64,000 nt of DNA from Maritimibacter sp. HL-12. GTDB taxonomy: Bacteria > Pseudomonadota > Alphaproteobacteria > Rhodobacterales > Rhodobacteraceae. The DNA lies in contig NZ_FXBQ01000001.1 of NCBI RefSeq assembly GCF_900177545.1, positions 3,442,163-3,506,162 on the forward strand. Reading direction: 5' to 3'. The notes beneath the pieces are model-generated. The model was given only the letters and a program-made list of their open reading frames with translations. It ran no database searches and was not told where the DNA came from. The position numbers were made by a program, and so were the translations under genes. Position 1 is the stretch's first letter; each line of letters opens with the position of its first letter. Shown one piece after another: positions 63,900 to 64,000 of the stretch.

Positions 63900-64000
63900 C
63901 ATGCGGGGCGCGCGCGGATCGTCCCCGCCCACCCGCCGTTTTTCGCGCCCCGACCCCGCCGCTGCGCGTGAGCGGTTGCGCCGGGCGGGGCGCGGGCCTA

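Overview
The window is GC-rich chromosomal DNA of an alphaproteobacterium, most probably a member of the Rhodobacteraceae/Roseobacter group. The evidence is the gene content and family types: a single-chain indolepyruvate ferredoxin oxidoreductase, an LsrB/VtlR-type LysR regulator, a DUF4167 protein, alphaproteobacterial-type COQ10 and CcmE/F/H proteins, a BigR/SqrR-type persulfide sensor and CTTGAC-like promoter hexamers. It reads as core chromosome. I saw no rRNA, tRNA, insertion sequence, CRISPR array or complete prophage.

Layout. 1-3.8 kb: a partial SDR gene and a persulfide-detoxification cluster (a DUF442 protein, a persulfide dioxygenase and the PmpA/PmpB transporter halves on the minus strand, the sensor bigR divergent). 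3.8-6.7 kb: a flavin reductase, a secreted protein, a DSD-motif protein and a PaaG-like hydratase. 6.7-12.3 kb: cytochrome c maturation genes ccmH-ccmF and ccmE, separated by a beta-barrel gene and a five-gene overlapping cassette that encodes a GH108 endolysin, a 3TM holin and three small proteins. 12.3-17.7 kb: argC, murI and the indolepyruvate oxidoreductase. 17.8-19 kb: the LysR gene, followed by a candidate small RNA with a LysR-type box, a promoter, an anti-Shine-Dalgarno segment and a terminator. 19-25.8 kb: purL, a Cys-rich protein, bolA-grxD, zapA with a coiled-coil partner, and tkt. 25.9-35.5 kb: the envelope-biogenesis series pyrH-frr-uppS-cdsA-dxr-rseP-(43-aa membrane peptide)-bamA-skp-fabZ, all on the minus strand. 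35.6-42.5 kb: miaA, a pair of DnaA boxes, an AraC regulator, a VOC protein, a lytic transglycosylase, ssb, an M50-CBS protease and aroKB. 42.5-50.6 kb: a small membrane protein, a secreted protein and xerD; a COQ10-like protein; hpt; a diheme cytochrome c; tandem GyrI-like proteins; a nitrilase; lipA. 50.6-64 kb: oxyR, a DUF4167 gene, prmC-prfA with a tandem repeat over the prmC stop codon, small secreted proteins, speB, an M20 hydrolase, mazG, two EamA transporters, DUF1697, OsmC and eno.

The most interesting regions are: (1) the LysR gene with its adjacent, apparently LysR-activated, AbcR-like small RNA at 18.79-18.95 kb; (2) the translationally coupled endolysin-holin cassette lying inside the ccm locus, a candidate for gene-transfer-agent release; (3) an in-frame tandem duplication of the prmC stop region; (4) a lone inverted pair of perfect DnaA boxes after miaA; and (5) several very small membrane proteins in conserved-looking operon positions.

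Gene starts were chosen by eye from Shine-Dalgarno spacing and overlap with neighbours. No alignment or database search was run, so family names come from motif recognition.
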